Assembly: GCF_949769195.1 (NCBI RefSeq)
Contig: NZ_OX458333.1
Coordinates: 3,477,001 to 3,541,000 of the forward strand
Origin: Methylocaldum szegediense
Lineage (GTDB): Bacteria > Pseudomonadota > Gammaproteobacteria > Methylococcales > Methylococcaceae
DNA: 64,000 bases
Direction: 5' to 3'
The notes under the pieces are model-generated. The model made no database searches. It was given only the letters and a program-made list of their open reading frames with translations, and was not told where the DNA came from. Both the position numbers and the translations under genes were made by a program. Below are positions 27,285 to 37,271 of the stretch, in pieces. The first letter of the stretch is position 1; every line of letters starts with the position of its first letter.

Positions 27285-29993
27285 TCAACTTGTCCCGACA
27301 AGTGCGATGATCGCTTCGCTCAGCTGGCGCTTTTGGCGCTCACTGCTTAGTGGGTGATCCTGTTGATCGGTGATGTAGAAAATGTCCTCGGCGCGGCTGC
27401 CGATAGTGGAAATTTTCGCATTGTAAAGGCGCACTTCGCATTGCAAGAAAGCTTGGCCGACCTTCGACAGTAGACCGGGGCGATCGGTGGCGACCAGTTC
27501 CAGAATCGAATAACGGTTTTGCGGGTCCTCATGAAAATAGATTTGAGTCGGCACCGTAAAATGTTTGATTTGACGAGGTTCGCGCCGGTGAACACGAAGC
27601 GGTGCGCAGCTCGGCTGGAGCAGACATGCGCGCAGCCGGCTGCAGATCTGGGTTTGCCGCAGGTGATCGTCGATCGGTTCCCCTGTCTGTTCGAGCACGT
27701 GGTAGCTGTTCAACACATAGCCATCGGCGGAGGTGACGATTTTGGCGTCGAAGACGGTCAGACCGAGCTGGTCCAGGACCGCCGTGCTGTAGGCGAAAAT
27801 GAAATCCTGGTCCTTCGCGTACAGGAAAATCTCCGCGCTCCCCCGCTGGCTGACCGGGCGCAGTAGGACTAAGGGTAGGTCTCCCGGCTTACAGGCACTA
27901 ATCGCCACCGTGTGCCAAGCGATCTCCTCTGCCAAGTAGCGCAGAAAATATTCGTCGTTGACCGTTTGCCATACTTTGTCGATGGTCCGGTCGCTGATGC
28001 CCAAGCGCCTCAACAAGGCGCGGCTTTCCGTCTTGACCGCGTTGATCTTTTCCTGTTGTTCGAGCGGCTTTGCGAGTCCCCGGCGGAATGCCCAGCGTGC
28101 GGTGAGGTAGAGTTCCTTGAGCAGAGCGTCTTTCCACGAATTCCACAGGTTTGGGTTGGTGGCGCGAATGTCAGCGACGGTCAGGAGATAGAGATAATTC
28201 AGCGTATCCTGGTCTCCGACGGCAGTGGCGAACTCGTGAATGACGTCAGGATCACTAATGTCCTTGCGCTGAGCCGTCATCGACATGAGCAGGTGGTTCT
28301 GAACCAACCATTTCACGAGTTTGGTATCCCGGGGACCGATCTCGTGGCGTTGGCAAAAATCCTCGGCGATCGCTGCACCGACGATGGAATGATCGCCACC
28401 GCTGCCCTTGGCGATATCGTGCATCAAGCCTGCAATGTAAAGGAGTTCCGGTTTTTCGATGATCTGGAAAATTTCATTGCAGAGGGGGTGTTCGGCTCTA
28501 TGTTTTTCGAGTGCGAATCGTCTGAGATTGCGGACGACAAAGAGCGTGTGCTCGTCGACCGTGTAAACGTGGAAGAGATCGTATTGCATGCGGCCGACGA
28601 CGCGGCCGAAGGCTGGAAGATACGCCGCCAGAATCCCGTAGCGGTTCATCCGCCTCAGTTGATGTGTGATGCCGCCCGGCTGACGCAGGATTTCCATAAA
28701 GAGTCGGCAGGCTTCGGGATTTCGGCGGAAGTTCTCGTCGATCAGATAGAGATGCTGACGGATTAGCCGGATGGTGGCGGCGCGTATGCCTAACAAGGTT
28801 GCGTTTTGCTGCAGTAGCAGAAAAATTTGCAACAAGGCCAAGGGCTGCTCCCGAAAGACATTCGGGTGCAACGCCTCAATGTAATTGTTGACTGCCTGGA
28901 AATACCGGTTTATTGGGAGTATGACGGCGTCCTCGTCGCGGTGTAATGCGGCTTCCTTGAACAGTTGTAGCAGCATTTCGTTTAGCCGTTCGAGGCCCAT
29001 GACGGTGCGGAAATAACGCTGCATGAATTGCTCGACGGCCTCATTGATATCCGGGTCCTGATATCCGAATTGGCGGGCCAGATCCTTCTGATATTCGAAC
29101 AGCAGGCGGTCTTCGCAACGCCCGGTCAATGTATGGAGGGCAAAGCGCAGTTGCCAGAGGAAGTGTTGGGCCTGTGTAAGTTCGGCGTATTCGGCTTCGG
29201 TCAGCCAGCCGTGCAGCAGTAGGTCGTTCAGGTTTGAGACGTTGTAATGGCGCTTGATGATCCAGCCGATGATTTGGATATCTCTCAGGCCGCCTGGGCC
29301 TTCTTTGATATTCGGCTCGAGATTGTAGGCGGTGTCGTGGTATTTGGCGTAACGGGCCGCCTGTTCGGCCATCTTGGCTTCGAAGAATTCCTGCGACGGC
29401 CAGATATGCTCAGGACCGATGCGTGCCCACAGCTCTTTGAACAGTGTCGAAGAGCCGCAGAGCAGACGGGATTCCATCAGATTGGTGATGACGGTCTGGT
29501 CCTGCCTGGCCTGTTCCACGCACTCGTCGACCGTACGGACACTGTGAGCGGGCTTGAGTCCGATGTCCCAGAGTAAATTGAAAAAATCGGCCAAGCCCTG
29601 CCGGCAGCGCGGTTCTTCGCTTTGATCGGCGCCGCTGCCGTGAAAATCGAGGAGAATCAAAACGTCGATATCGGAGTGAGGATGCAGTTCGCGTCTGCCG
29701 TAACCACCTACGGCGATGAGGGCAAGTCGTTCGGCATCGGGTCCGAGGAAATGGTTCCAGCACGCTCCTAAGAGCTCATCCATGAAATCGGAGCGCGCCC
29801 GAATGAGTTCGGCGGCCGGGATGCCGGCGTGGAAGCGCTCGGTTAGGTTCGAGTTATTCTGCTGAATAAGTTCCCTGAGCGACTTGATGCGCTCGGCGGA
29901 CGATAGGAGATCGTTATAAGCCGGCGAGTTTGAGTCGGCCGTTTTCAATCGTGTGTGCCTCTTCTTGACGCAGGGTGAGGATTTCGTAGCCAT
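27285..29993 (-). CDS. glnD: Bifunctional uridylyltransferase/uridylyl-removing enzyme of PII
   Basis: GlnD senses glutamine and modifies PII proteins to control nitrogen assimilation. It has 902 residues. The nucleotidyltransferase motif GGYGR with SDID is at residues 96-110, the HD phosphohydrolase shows HDIAKGSGGDHSIVG, and two ACT domains lie at the C-terminus (EIFLYAKDQDFIFAYSTAVL and ILELVATDRPGLLSKVGQ). The start at 29993 lies inside map, overlapping it by 80 bases in another frame. A downstream start cannot be excluded, since the first 40 residues are not conserved. Confidence 0.95.
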   Translation of the reverse strand: MATKSSPCVKKRHTRLKTADSNSPAYNDLLSSAERIKSLRELIQQNNSNLTERFHAGIPAAELIRARSDFMDELLGACWNHFLGPDAERLALIAVGGYGRRELHPHSDIDVLILLDFHGSGADQSEEPRCRQGLADFFNLLWDIGLKPAHSVRTVDECVEQARQDQTVITNLMESRLLCGSSTLFKELWARIGPEHIWPSQEFFEAKMAEQAARYAKYHDTAYNLEPNIKEGPGGLRDIQIIGWIIKRHYNVSNLNDLLLHGWLTEAEYAELTQAQHFLWQLRFALHTLTGRCEDRLLFEYQKDLARQFGYQDPDINEAVEQFMQRYFRTVMGLERLNEMLLQLFKEAALHRDEDAVILPINRYFQAVNNYIEALHPNVFREQPLALLQIFLLLQQNATLLGIRAATIRLIRQHLYLIDENFRRNPEACRLFMEILRQPGGITHQLRRMNRYGILAAYLPAFGRVVGRMQYDLFHVYTVDEHTLFVVRNLRRFALEKHRAEHPLCNEIFQIIEKPELLYIAGLMHDIAKGSGGDHSIVGAAIAEDFCQRHEIGPRDTKLVKWLVQNHLLMSMTAQRKDISDPDVIHEFATAVGDQDTLNYLYLLTVADIRATNPNLWNSWKDALLKELYLTARWAFRRGLAKPLEQQEKINAVKTESRALLRRLGISDRTIDKVWQTVNDEYFLRYLAEEIAWHTVAISACKPGDLPLVLLRPVSQRGSAEIFLYAKDQDFIFAYSTAVLDQLGLTVFDAKIVTSADGYVLNSYHVLEQTGEPIDDHLRQTQICSRLRACLLQPSCAPLRVHRREPRQIKHFTVPTQIYFHEDPQNRYSILELVATDRPGLLSKVGQAFLQCEVRLYNAKISTIGSRAEDIFYITDQQDHPLSSERQKRQLSEAIIALVGTS

Positions 29994-30717
29994 CCTCGGT
30001 GACCAAAACCGTGTGCTCCCACTGGGCAGACAGGCTGTGGTCCTTGGTCACGGCTGTCCATCCGTCCGGAAGTATTTTCACGTAGCGTTTACCGAGATTG
30101 ATCATGGGTTCGACGGTGAAAATCATACCCGGTTCCAGCGTTATTCCGGTATTCGGCTTACCATAGTGGAGCACCTGCGGGTCCTCGTGAAAACTCCGGC
30201 CGATACCATGCCCACAGAATTCCTGCACGACTGAATAGCCGTGAGATTCCGCATGCCGCTGAATGGCAAAGCCGATATCGCCTAGTCGCCCGCCGGGACG
30301 GACTTGCTGAATCCCGAGGTACATGGCTTCCTGACAGACCTTGACTAGGCGCTTCGCCCGAATGGACACTTCGCCGACGAGAAACATCTTGCTGGTGTCC
30401 CCATGGTAGCCGTCCTTGATCACGGTGATGTCAATGTTGATGATGTCGCCGCTTTTCAGTTTCTTCGGGCCGGGTATGCCGTGGCACACCTGATGGTTCA
30501 CCGAGGTGCAGATGGATTTGGGAAACCCTTTGTAATTTAGCGGAGCCGGAACGGCTTTCAGCACGTCGACGATATAGTCGTGGCAGATCCGATCAAGCTC
30601 TTCGGTGGTTATTCCGGGAACCACGAATGGCTCAATCATTTCCAATACTTGTGCGGCGAGTCGACCAGCGACACGCATTTTCTCGATTTCGGCAGGCGTT
30701 TTAAGGATGATGCTCAT
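29914..30717 (-). CDS. map: Methionine aminopeptidase, type I
   Basis: Map removes the initiator methionine from nascent proteins. It has 267 residues. Metal ligands and active-site residues are in place: His79 (CHGIPG), Asp96 and Asp107 (NIDITVIKDGYHGDTSKMF), the His in CGHGIGRSFHEDP, and the two glutamates in FTVEPMI and WEHTVLVT. It is divergent from rpsB, a common gammaproteobacterial arrangement, and overlaps the 5' end of glnD downstream. Confidence 0.97.
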   Translation of the reverse strand: MSIILKTPAEIEKMRVAGRLAAQVLEMIEPFVVPGITTEELDRICHDYIVDVLKAVPAPLNYKGFPKSICTSVNHQVCHGIPGPKKLKSGDIINIDITVIKDGYHGDTSKMFLVGEVSIRAKRLVKVCQEAMYLGIQQVRPGGRLGDIGFAIQRHAESHGYSVVQEFCGHGIGRSFHEDPQVLHYGKPNTGITLEPGMIFTVEPMINLGKRYVKILPDGWTAVTKDHSLSAQWEHTVLVTEDGYEILTLRQEEAHTIENGRLKLAGL

Positions 30718-30779
30718 CGCGAGATTTGGGTTGGTTCACGTGGCGCTCGGTCGAGGAAAGGTGTGGGAACAGAGTCGGA

Positions 30780-30808
30780 TTGTTGAATAAATCTCGTTAT
30801 GGTATAAA
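30780..30808 (+). promoter_or_regulatory. Candidate promoter for rpsB-tsf
   Basis: TTGTTG (30780-30785) and TATAAA (30803-30808) are separated by 17 bases in the map-rpsB divergent region. It would give a leader of about 140 bases before the rpsB ATG. A long leader is expected because S2 represses its own mRNA in enterobacteria. The -35 is poor, so the assignment is tentative. Confidence 0.4.
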
Positions 30809-30951
30809 GCGCTGCTATTTTTCGCAATAACACACACGCATCGTCACGGTCGGCGGGGTGCCAATTCCCGGTGATTTGGTCGCCGGTCGGGATGCGTGGA
30901 GGCTCAACCCATAGCCGGCTCAAGCTGGCAGACATCTACCAGGAGATTTGA

Positions 30952-31737
30952 ATGTCGAACGTCACCATGCGCCAAATGTTGGAGGCCGGCGTACATTTCG
31001 GTCACCAGACGCGCTATTGGAATCCCAAGATGGCTCCGTACATTTTCGGTGCGCGGAGCAATATCCATATTATCAATTTGGAGAAGACCTTGCCGCTGTT
31101 CGAGGAGGCTATGAAGTACCTTGAGCAGCAGGCGGCCAACAGAGGCAGAATTCTTTTCGTCGGCACCAAGAGAACGACGCGCAAGGTCATCGAGGAAGAA
31201 GCCAAGCGCTGCGGTATGCCGTACGTCAATTATCGATGGCTGGGCGGAATGCTCACCAATTTCAAGACGATCAAGCAATCGATTGCTCGCATGAAAGAGC
31301 TGGAAGCGATGCGAGACGACGGGCGTTTGCAGCGATTTAACAAAAAGGAAGCCCTAGGCATGATGCGCGAGCTGGAAAAGCTGCAGCATAGTCTGGGCGG
31401 CATTCGCGATATGGATCGGCTTCCGGACGTGTTGTTCGTCATGGATGTCGGTTATGAAAAAAATGCCGTCAACGAAGCGAAAAAACTAGGTATTCCGGTC
31501 GTCGGCATAGTCGATACCAATAACAGTCCGGTCGGCATCGACTACATCATACCGGGCAACGACGACTCGATTCGAGCTGTTCAGCTGTATGCGCAGAGCG
31601 CCGCGACGGCCATCTTGCAAGGCAAGGCCCACAGCTTGGACTTTGCGGGAGGAGAGGACGAATTTGTAGAAATGGAGTCGAATGCCGAGACGAGTTCGGA
31701 CTCCGCTGCGGAAGCGGTTGACGCTCATGCCGAATAG
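30952..31737 (+). CDS. rpsB: 30S ribosomal protein S2
   Basis: S2 binds late to the small subunit and is needed for S1 attachment. It has 261 residues. Conserved blocks are [20 protein letters not shown], the [20 protein letters not shown] segment, and the Asp-rich [30 protein letters not shown] precedes the start. The C-terminal tail is acidic. It is followed by tsf after a terminator-like hairpin. Confidence 0.98.
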   Translation: MSNVTMRQMLEAGVHFGHQTRYWNPKMAPYIFGARSNIHIINLEKTLPLFEEAMKYLEQQAANRGRILFVGTKRTTRKVIEEEAKRCGMPYVNYRWLGGMLTNFKTIKQSIARMKELEAMRDDGRLQRFNKKEALGMMRELEKLQHSLGGIRDMDRLPDVLFVMDVGYEKNAVNEAKKLGIPVVGIVDTNNSPVGIDYIIPGNDDSIRAVQLYAQSAATAILQGKAHSLDFAGGEDEFVEMESNAETSSDSAAEAVDAHAE

Positions 31738-31773
31738 GGATGCCCGCCCTACCGCCCGCGCCTGAAAATGTTC

Positions 31774-31800
31774 GAAACGCCTCCTTCAGGGGGCGTTTTC
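31774..31800 (+). terminator. Attenuator-type terminator between rpsB and tsf
   Basis: AACGCCTCC (31776-31784) pairs with GGGGGCGTT (31789-31797) around a TTCA loop, with one T-G wobble, followed by a short T-run. The hairpin lies in the 119-base gap between rpsB and tsf. A partial terminator in this position would let the cell make more S2 message than Tsf message. Confidence 0.65.
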
Positions 31801-31856
31801 ATAAGCGTAATTGCTTGAAAGAGCAATGATAAGCAATCGAAGATGAGGTTTGGTCA

Positions 31857-32741
31857 ATGAATATCACTGCCGCAATGGTGAAGGAACTCCGCGAACGTAC
31901 CGGTTCGGGGATGATGGAATGCAAAAAGGCGTTGCAAGAAGCCAATGGCGATATGGAAGCCGCGGTGGAATTGATGCGGAAAGCGGGGCTTGCGAAAGCA
32001 GATAAGAAAGCCGGCCGTGTCGCCGCCGAAGGTAGGATTTCGGTAAAGACGAGCGCTGATAACAAACGCGCAGTGATCGTCGAAGTCAACTGCGAAACCG
32101 ATTTCGTCGCCAAGGGCGATGATTTCGTGCAATTTGCGGATAACATTGTGCAAACGGCATTGGACTCCAACGTGGGGTCGCTCGAGCAATTGCTCGCTAC
32201 GGTCATCCCGTCTACCGGTTCCAGCGTGGAAGACACGCGACGGGCGTTGATTGCCAAGATCGGAGAGAACATCAATGTTCGTAGGTTTGACCGCATCGTT
32301 TCGGAAAAGGGGATTATCGCGAGTTATCTGCACGGGACCCGGATTGGCGTTTTGGTTGAGTTGATCGGCGGTGATCAGGAATTAGGACGGGATATTGCTA
32401 TGCATATCGCCGCCAGCAATCCGCTATGCGTAGATGAGCAGGGTGTGCCTCCGGAAACGCTTGCTAAGGAGCGTGAAATCGCCAAGGCTCAGGCCGAAGC
32501 CGAGGGGAAGCCAGCTAACATCGTGGAGAAAATGGTAGAGGGCAAGCTCCGAAAGTTCATCGGAGAAGTGACTTTGCTAGGTCAGCCCTTCGTCAAAGAC
32601 CCGGATCAGACCGTGGGTAAATTGCTGAGCAGTCGTGGAGCGAGCGTCGGGCGCTTCGTCCGCTTCGAGGTCGGCGAAGGTATCGAAAAGACGGAAAGCA
32701 ATTTTGCGGAAGAAGTGATGGCACAGGTTCGCAACACCTAA
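31857..32741 (+). CDS. tsf: Elongation factor Ts
   Basis: EF-Ts recycles EF-Tu by exchanging GDP for GTP. It has 294 residues. The N-terminal UBA-like domain carries [20 protein letters not shown], and the core shows [16 protein letters not shown] and the dimer region [24 protein letters not shown] precedes the ATG. It lies downstream of rpsB and ahead of pyrH in the conserved order. Confidence 0.98.
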   Translation: MNITAAMVKELRERTGSGMMECKKALQEANGDMEAAVELMRKAGLAKADKKAGRVAAEGRISVKTSADNKRAVIVEVNCETDFVAKGDDFVQFADNIVQTALDSNVGSLEQLLATVIPSTGSSVEDTRRALIAKIGENINVRRFDRIVSEKGIIASYLHGTRIGVLVELIGGDQELGRDIAMHIAASNPLCVDEQGVPPETLAKEREIAKAQAEAEGKPANIVEKMVEGKLRKFIGEVTLLGQPFVKDPDQTVGKLLSSRGASVGRFVRFEVGEGIEKTESNFAEEVMAQVRNT

Positions 32742-32833
32742 CCAGGGATTGCCGGCAGCCCGGCGGAGGTGTTTTCTTGGTGCCTTCGCTGGGTTTCGTG
32801 GATTACATAATCGATGACATAAGAGTTGAACCG

Positions 32834-33553
32834 ATGGGCGCGCCTAGATATTCCAGGATTCTGTTGAAGCTGAGCGGCGAGGCGCTTATGGGGGACCAGG
32901 GAAGTGGGATCGACCCACAGACGGTTAAACGTCTGGCGCTTGAGATAAACGATTTATGCCGAATCGGTGTCCAGATTGGGCTGGTCATCGGAGGGGGCAA
33001 TATCATACGTGGTTCCGAAAAGGCATCGGAGGGCTTGGATCGAGTCACCGGCGATTACATGGGCATGCTGGCGACAGTCCTTAATGCTCTTGCCATGCAA
33101 GACGCTCTGGAGAATCTCGGGCAGCCTGTACGCGTCATGTCGGCCTTGAAAATCAATCAAATTTGCGAGGATTACATTCGCCGTCGAGCCGTGAGACATC
33201 TTGAGAAAGGACGGGTCGTGATCTTTGCGGCAGGAACCGGCAACCCGTTTTTTACGACGGACTCGGCGGCAAGTCTCCGCGCCATCGAAATCAACGCTGA
33301 GTTGTTGATCAAGGCCACTAAGGTTGAGGGGGTTTATTCGGCGGATCCTCTCAAGGATCCCAATGCGCGGTTCTACCCTCGGCTGACCTACGACGAGGCT
33401 TTGGACCAACGCCTCAATGTCATGGACGCTACGGCACTGGTGTTGTGTCGCGACCATAATATGCCGCTGAGGGTGATGAATGTGTTCGAGCCAGGTGCCG
33501 TTATGCGTGTGGTCCTGGGCGAAGATATTGGATCCTTAATTCAAAACCGGTAA
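32834..33553 (+). CDS. pyrH: UMP kinase
   Basis: PyrH phosphorylates UMP to UDP in pyrimidine synthesis and is a hexamer regulated by GTP and UTP. It has 239 residues from the ATG at 32834 ([20 protein letters not shown]). A GTG at 32777 in the same frame would add 19 residues absent from the family. Motifs include [20 protein letters not shown] and the [19 protein letters not shown] phosphate-binding block. It precedes frr by 6 bases. Confidence 0.95.
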   Translation: MGAPRYSRILLKLSGEALMGDQGSGIDPQTVKRLALEINDLCRIGVQIGLVIGGGNIIRGSEKASEGLDRVTGDYMGMLATVLNALAMQDALENLGQPVRVMSALKINQICEDYIRRRAVRHLEKGRVVIFAAGTGNPFFTTDSAASLRAIEINAELLIKATKVEGVYSADPLKDPNARFYPRLTYDEALDQRLNVMDATALVLCRDHNMPLRVMNVFEPGAVMRVVLGEDIGSLIQNR

Positions 33554-33559
33554 GTAACC

Positions 33560-34117
33560 ATGATCGACGATATTCAAAAACGGACTACGGAACGAATGAA
33601 GAAAAGTGTCGAGGCGCTCAAGCACGAGCTTGCGAAGATCAGAACAGGTCGTGCTCATCCCAGTCTCTTGGATCACATTACGGTGTCTTACTACGGCAAC
33701 GAAGTGCCATTGACGCAAGCCGCTAGCGTCGCGGTCGAAGATGCTCGTACGCTGACCGTGACCCCGTGGGAACGCAGTATGGTTCCAGTGATCGAAAAGG
33801 CGATCAGGACGTCCGACTTGGGTTTGAATCCGTCGACAGCGGGATCGGTGATACGCGTGCCTATGCCGCCGCTTACCGAGGAGCGGCGACGCGATCTGAT
33901 CAAAGTTGTGCGCCAGGAAGCGGAGAATGCGCGGGTAGCGATTCGCAATATTCGGCGGGACGCCAATAATGAGCTCAAGGCAGCGTTGAAGGAAAAACAG
34001 ATCTCGGAAGACCAAGAACGCCGCAGTCAAGAGCAAATTCAAAAATTGACCGACCAGTACATTAAAGACGTCGACGCCTTGCTCAGCGAAAAGGAAGCGG
34101 ACTTATTGGCAATTTGA
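33560..34117 (+). CDS. frr: Ribosome recycling factor
   Basis: RRF with EF-G splits post-termination ribosomes. It has 185 residues, matching the family length. Typical blocks are [17 protein letters not shown] sequence ([20 protein letters not shown]), [19 protein letters not shown], and [13 protein letters not shown], with a long coiled-coil C-terminus. It sits between pyrH and uppS. The 140 bases to uppS hold no supported gene. Confidence 0.97.
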   Translation: MIDDIQKRTTERMKKSVEALKHELAKIRTGRAHPSLLDHITVSYYGNEVPLTQAASVAVEDARTLTVTPWERSMVPVIEKAIRTSDLGLNPSTAGSVIRVPMPPLTEERRRDLIKVVRQEAENARVAIRNIRRDANNELKAALKEKQISEDQERRSQEQIQKLTDQYIKDVDALLSEKEADLLAI

Positions 34118-34257
34118 GCGGTCGCTTCGCGTCCGAGTTCGACTTTTTCGCCGTTTACTATCAATCGATATTCGATGGTGCCCCGGCTAGCCCGGCTTCG
34201 ATCAGGAGCGGTGAGGCGCCTCGTTGTCCATAATGATGATCCGTTTGGAACCCAAAT

Positions 34258-35046
34258 ATGGAAGTGTCCGCTGTCCCTGCCGATGATGACCGGCTGCCCC
34301 GCCATATCGCTATCGTTATGGATGGCAATGGCCGCTGGGCGAAAAAGCGTCTTTTGCCACGTACGGCCGGACATCGCGCTGGTGTTGCAGCTGTGCGAAA
34401 AGTCATCGAGCACTGCCTAAAGCGCCGGATCGAAGCCCTTACTCTGTTCGCATTCAGCAGCGAAAATTGGCGCCGCCCGCCACAAGAAGTTTCCCTGCTC
34501 ATGGAATTATTCTTGACAACCTTGGAGCGGGAAACCGAGAAACTTCACGAGAACGGTGTGCGACTCCGAGTGATCGGGGATCGTCGGGCGTTTTCGCCTG
34601 CACTGCAGGAGAGGATTTCAGAGGCCGAACGGCTCACTGGCGAAAATACTCAGTTGAATCTAACTATTGCCGCGAATTACGGCGGCCGTTGGGATATTCT
34701 GCAGGCCACTCGCGCACTGGCAAAACGAGTAGCGCAAGGGGATCTACGCCCGGAAGACATTGACACGCACTGCTTCGAATCCCATCTGGCGCTGGCGGAC
34801 TTACCGGAGCCCGATCTTTTCATTCGTACCGGCGGCGAACAGCGTATCAGCAACTTCTTGCTGTGGCAGATGGCTTACACCGAACTCTATTTTACGCCGG
34901 CCTTGTGGCCGGATTTTGACGACCAGTCACTCGAACTAGCGTTGAAAGACTATGCCCGCCGACAACGCCGCTTCGGATATACCAGTGAGCAGGTCGAGGA
35001 TCTGGTTTTGGAGAACGTTTGCCCTAAGACAAATGAATTCCGTTAA
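34258..35046 (+). CDS. uppS: Undecaprenyl diphosphate synthase (cis-prenyltransferase)
   Basis: UppS adds eight isoprene units to farnesyl diphosphate to make the lipid carrier of peptidoglycan and O-antigen synthesis. It has 262 residues. The substrate block [16 protein letters not shown], the [11 protein letters not shown] motif, and the C-terminal [19 protein letters not shown] are diagnostic. It is followed 21 bases later by cdsA in the envelope-precursor block. Confidence 0.96.
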   Translation: MEVSAVPADDDRLPRHIAIVMDGNGRWAKKRLLPRTAGHRAGVAAVRKVIEHCLKRRIEALTLFAFSSENWRRPPQEVSLLMELFLTTLERETEKLHENGVRLRVIGDRRAFSPALQERISEAERLTGENTQLNLTIAANYGGRWDILQATRALAKRVAQGDLRPEDIDTHCFESHLALADLPEPDLFIRTGGEQRISNFLLWQMAYTELYFTPALWPDFDDQSLELALKDYARRQRRFGYTSEQVEDLVLENVCPKTNEFR

Positions 35047-35067
35047 TTTGGCATCTACGAGACACTC

Positions 35068-36075
35068 ATGCTGAAAAATAGGGTCATCACGGCTTTGCTC
35101 CTGGGGCCGCTTGTCATCGCCGCAATTTGGTTTCTGCCAATTGGCGGTTTTGCAGTTTTTTGGGGCGCGATCATCCTGGCTGGTGCCTGGGAGTGGGCGA
35201 ATCTCTCGGGGCTCTATCATCTACCGGCGCGTCTCGGTTTCGTTGGCCTCGTACTCGTTCTTCTGCTCGCCGCGCGATATTTTGCCATCTACTGGGCACC
35301 GGGCGAGTTACCGGGTTGGTTTTATTGGTCGGTGGTGGGCTGGTGGTTTCTGTGGGGAATCGCATTCCGCCGGATGCCCGAGCGTTTGGTTAAGATCAAA
35401 TATCCGCTTTTCGCAAAGTTGGCAGCCGGTTTATTCGTGCTCGTCACCGGTTGGATCCTGATGGTCTGGTTGCGGTTGAATTTTCACCAAGAACAAGTTC
35501 TTTATTTGGTACTACTTATTTGGTCGGCTGACGCTGCGGCCTATTTCGTGGGCAAACGTTGGGGGCATACCAAGTTGCTGGAACCAATCAGCCCCGGCAA
35601 AACGGTGGAGGGCGTTTACGGGGCTTTGTTCGTTACCGCGATATTGGCGACAGCGGTGGGAATTTTCATGAAACTCGAAGCGATTTCGCTTGCAGACTTC
35701 GTTTTCCTGTCTTTGTTTACGGTGGCGGTGTCCGTTTGCGGAGATCTTTTCGAAAGTCTCGCGAAGCGTGTTCGCGGGGTAAAAGACAGTGGCGCTATCT
35801 TGCCCGGGCACGGCGGAGTCCTCGACCGCATCGACAGCTTGCTGGCAGCGGTTTCGGTTTTTTACGCCGGTTCGCTGGTGTTGGGCATATTTTTGGCGGC
35901 TGGGTTGGAAGCGAGTGTGGTAATTCCCCAGGATATGGTCGCGGAGAGTCCGGGCGCGACGGTGCTCCACGAATACGAAGAAATAACGGATGAGGAGGGG
36001 ATGGCAAGCGAGGCGGATACGGAAGGAAATCAAGTAAACAAGGAGGGGGCGCCTTTGGATGAAGGGGCTCCTTAA
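35068..36075 (+). CDS. cdsA: Phosphatidate cytidylyltransferase with acidic C-terminal tail
   Basis: CdsA makes CDP-diacylglycerol, the branch point of phospholipid synthesis, in the inner membrane. It has 335 residues with many membrane segments, and the signature [20 protein letters not shown] and GGVLDRIDS is complete. E. coli CdsA is about 285 residues. Here roughly 54 extra residues follow residue 281, rich in Asp and Glu (for example [10 protein letters not shown]), without a membrane segment. The tail's last codons run up to the dxr start, so it might be a real cytoplasmic extension. Confidence 0.94.
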   Translation: MLKNRVITALLLGPLVIAAIWFLPIGGFAVFWGAIILAGAWEWANLSGLYHLPARLGFVGLVLVLLLAARYFAIYWAPGELPGWFYWSVVGWWFLWGIAFRRMPERLVKIKYPLFAKLAAGLFVLVTGWILMVWLRLNFHQEQVLYLVLLIWSADAAAYFVGKRWGHTKLLEPISPGKTVEGVYGALFVTAILATAVGIFMKLEAISLADFVFLSLFTVAVSVCGDLFESLAKRVRGVKDSGAILPGHGGVLDRIDSLLAAVSVFYAGSLVLGIFLAAGLEASVVIPQDMVAESPGATVLHEYEEITDEEGMASEADTEGNQVNKEGAPLDEGAP

Positions 36076-36076
36076 G

Positions 36077-37264
36077 ATGAAAGGCATCTGCATTCTTGGT
36101 TCGACGGGCTCTATCGGCGTCAACACACTCGACGTAGTGGCTAGGCACCCAGACCTCTACCGAGTCGTGGCGCTTACCGCCAACAACAATCTGGATCGTC
36201 TTTACGAACAGTGCCTGCGTTTTCATCCGCCGTATGTCGTCTTGCGCGGAGAGCCCCAGGCGGAGGAGTTGAGAGCGCGTTTGAGCGCGGCAGGTTTGCC
36301 GCGCATTCAAGTGTTAAGCGGCGCAAAGTCCCTGGAAGACGTGGCCGTGCTGCCCGAGGTGGATTGTGTCATGGCCGCCATCGTCGGAGCGGCCGGACTA
36401 CTGCCCACGTTGGCAGCGGCGCGGGCAGGCAAGACAGTGTTCCTGGCGAACAAAGAGGCGTTGGTGATGTCCGGCCAGCTTTTCATGGCTGAAATCGCTA
36501 AATCGGGCGCCAAATTGCTGCCTATAGACAGCGAGCACAATGCCATATTCCAGTGTATGCCCGCTGACTATAAAGCCGGACAATCGGCTTCCGGAGTCCG
36601 GCGGATTTTGCTCACTGCCTCTGGCGGTCCTTTTTTGCGTACCGCTCTAGATGAATTGGATGATGTGACGCCGGATCAGGCCGTGGCCCATCCTAACTGG
36701 GTCATGGGGCGGAAAATTTCCGTTGATTCCGCTACTATGATGAACAAGGGATTGGAAGTGATCGAGGCATGTTTGTTGTTCAACATGCCGCCCGAGCGCG
36801 TGCAAGTCGTCGTTCACCGGCAAAGCGTCATTCATTCGCTAGTCGAGTACGTTGACGGAACGCTGCTGGCGCAAATGGGTAGTCCCGATATGCGCATCCC
36901 TATCGCTCATGCCTTGGCTTGGCCGAAGCGGTTTGAGTCGGGAGCGGAACCTCTCGATTTATTCGCTGTCAGACAGTTGGATTTCGAAGCACCGAACGAA
37001 GCACGGTTCCCGTGCTTGAGTTTGGCTTATGAAGCCGTGCGCGCGGCCGGAACGATGCCGGCCGTTCTAAATGCCGCGAATGAAGTCGCGGTCGCGTCGT
37101 TCCTGGATCTTAAGATACGGTTCACCCATATTCCGGAGATCATCAGACATTGTATGACCACTATTGCGCCGGAGCCGGCCGATACCATCGAGGCCGTTCT
37201 AGAAGCGGACCGCATCGCTCGCTTAGCGGCCGAGTCGTATGTTAATCGGTTAGCGGAACGTTAA
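36077..37264 (+). CDS. dxr: 1-deoxy-D-xylulose 5-phosphate reductoisomerase
   Basis: Dxr converts DXP to 2-C-methyl-D-erythritol 4-phosphate in the MEP isoprenoid pathway, using NADPH. It has 395 residues from the ATG at 36077 ([20 protein letters not shown]). An ATG at 36059 would overlap cdsA and add six residues. The NADPH loop GSTGSIG, the metal and substrate blocks [13 protein letters not shown] and LTASGGPF, and [20 protein letters not shown] are clear. The chain cdsA-dxr-rseP is packed tightly. Confidence 0.97.
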   Translation: MKGICILGSTGSIGVNTLDVVARHPDLYRVVALTANNNLDRLYEQCLRFHPPYVVLRGEPQAEELRARLSAAGLPRIQVLSGAKSLEDVAVLPEVDCVMAAIVGAAGLLPTLAAARAGKTVFLANKEALVMSGQLFMAEIAKSGAKLLPIDSEHNAIFQCMPADYKAGQSASGVRRILLTASGGPFLRTALDELDDVTPDQAVAHPNWVMGRKISVDSATMMNKGLEVIEACLLFNMPPERVQVVVHRQSVIHSLVEYVDGTLLAQMGSPDMRIPIAHALAWPKRFESGAEPLDLFAVRQLDFEAPNEARFPCLSLAYEAVRAAGTMPAVLNAANEVAVASFLDLKIRFTHIPEIIRHCMTTIAPEPADTIEAVLEADRIARLAAESYVNRLAER

Positions 37265-37271
37265 GGCTCCC

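Noticed and set aside
27912..28766. 284-codon open frame on the plus strand
   Set aside because: Antisense to the HD and C-terminal regions of glnD, which are well conserved. No family motif in the plus translation.
34039..34413. Minus-strand frame between frr and uppS with GTIEYRLIVNGEKVELGREA
   Set aside because: The peptide looks protein-like, but the frame overlaps frr and uppS on the other strand, has no plausible start and I recognise no family.
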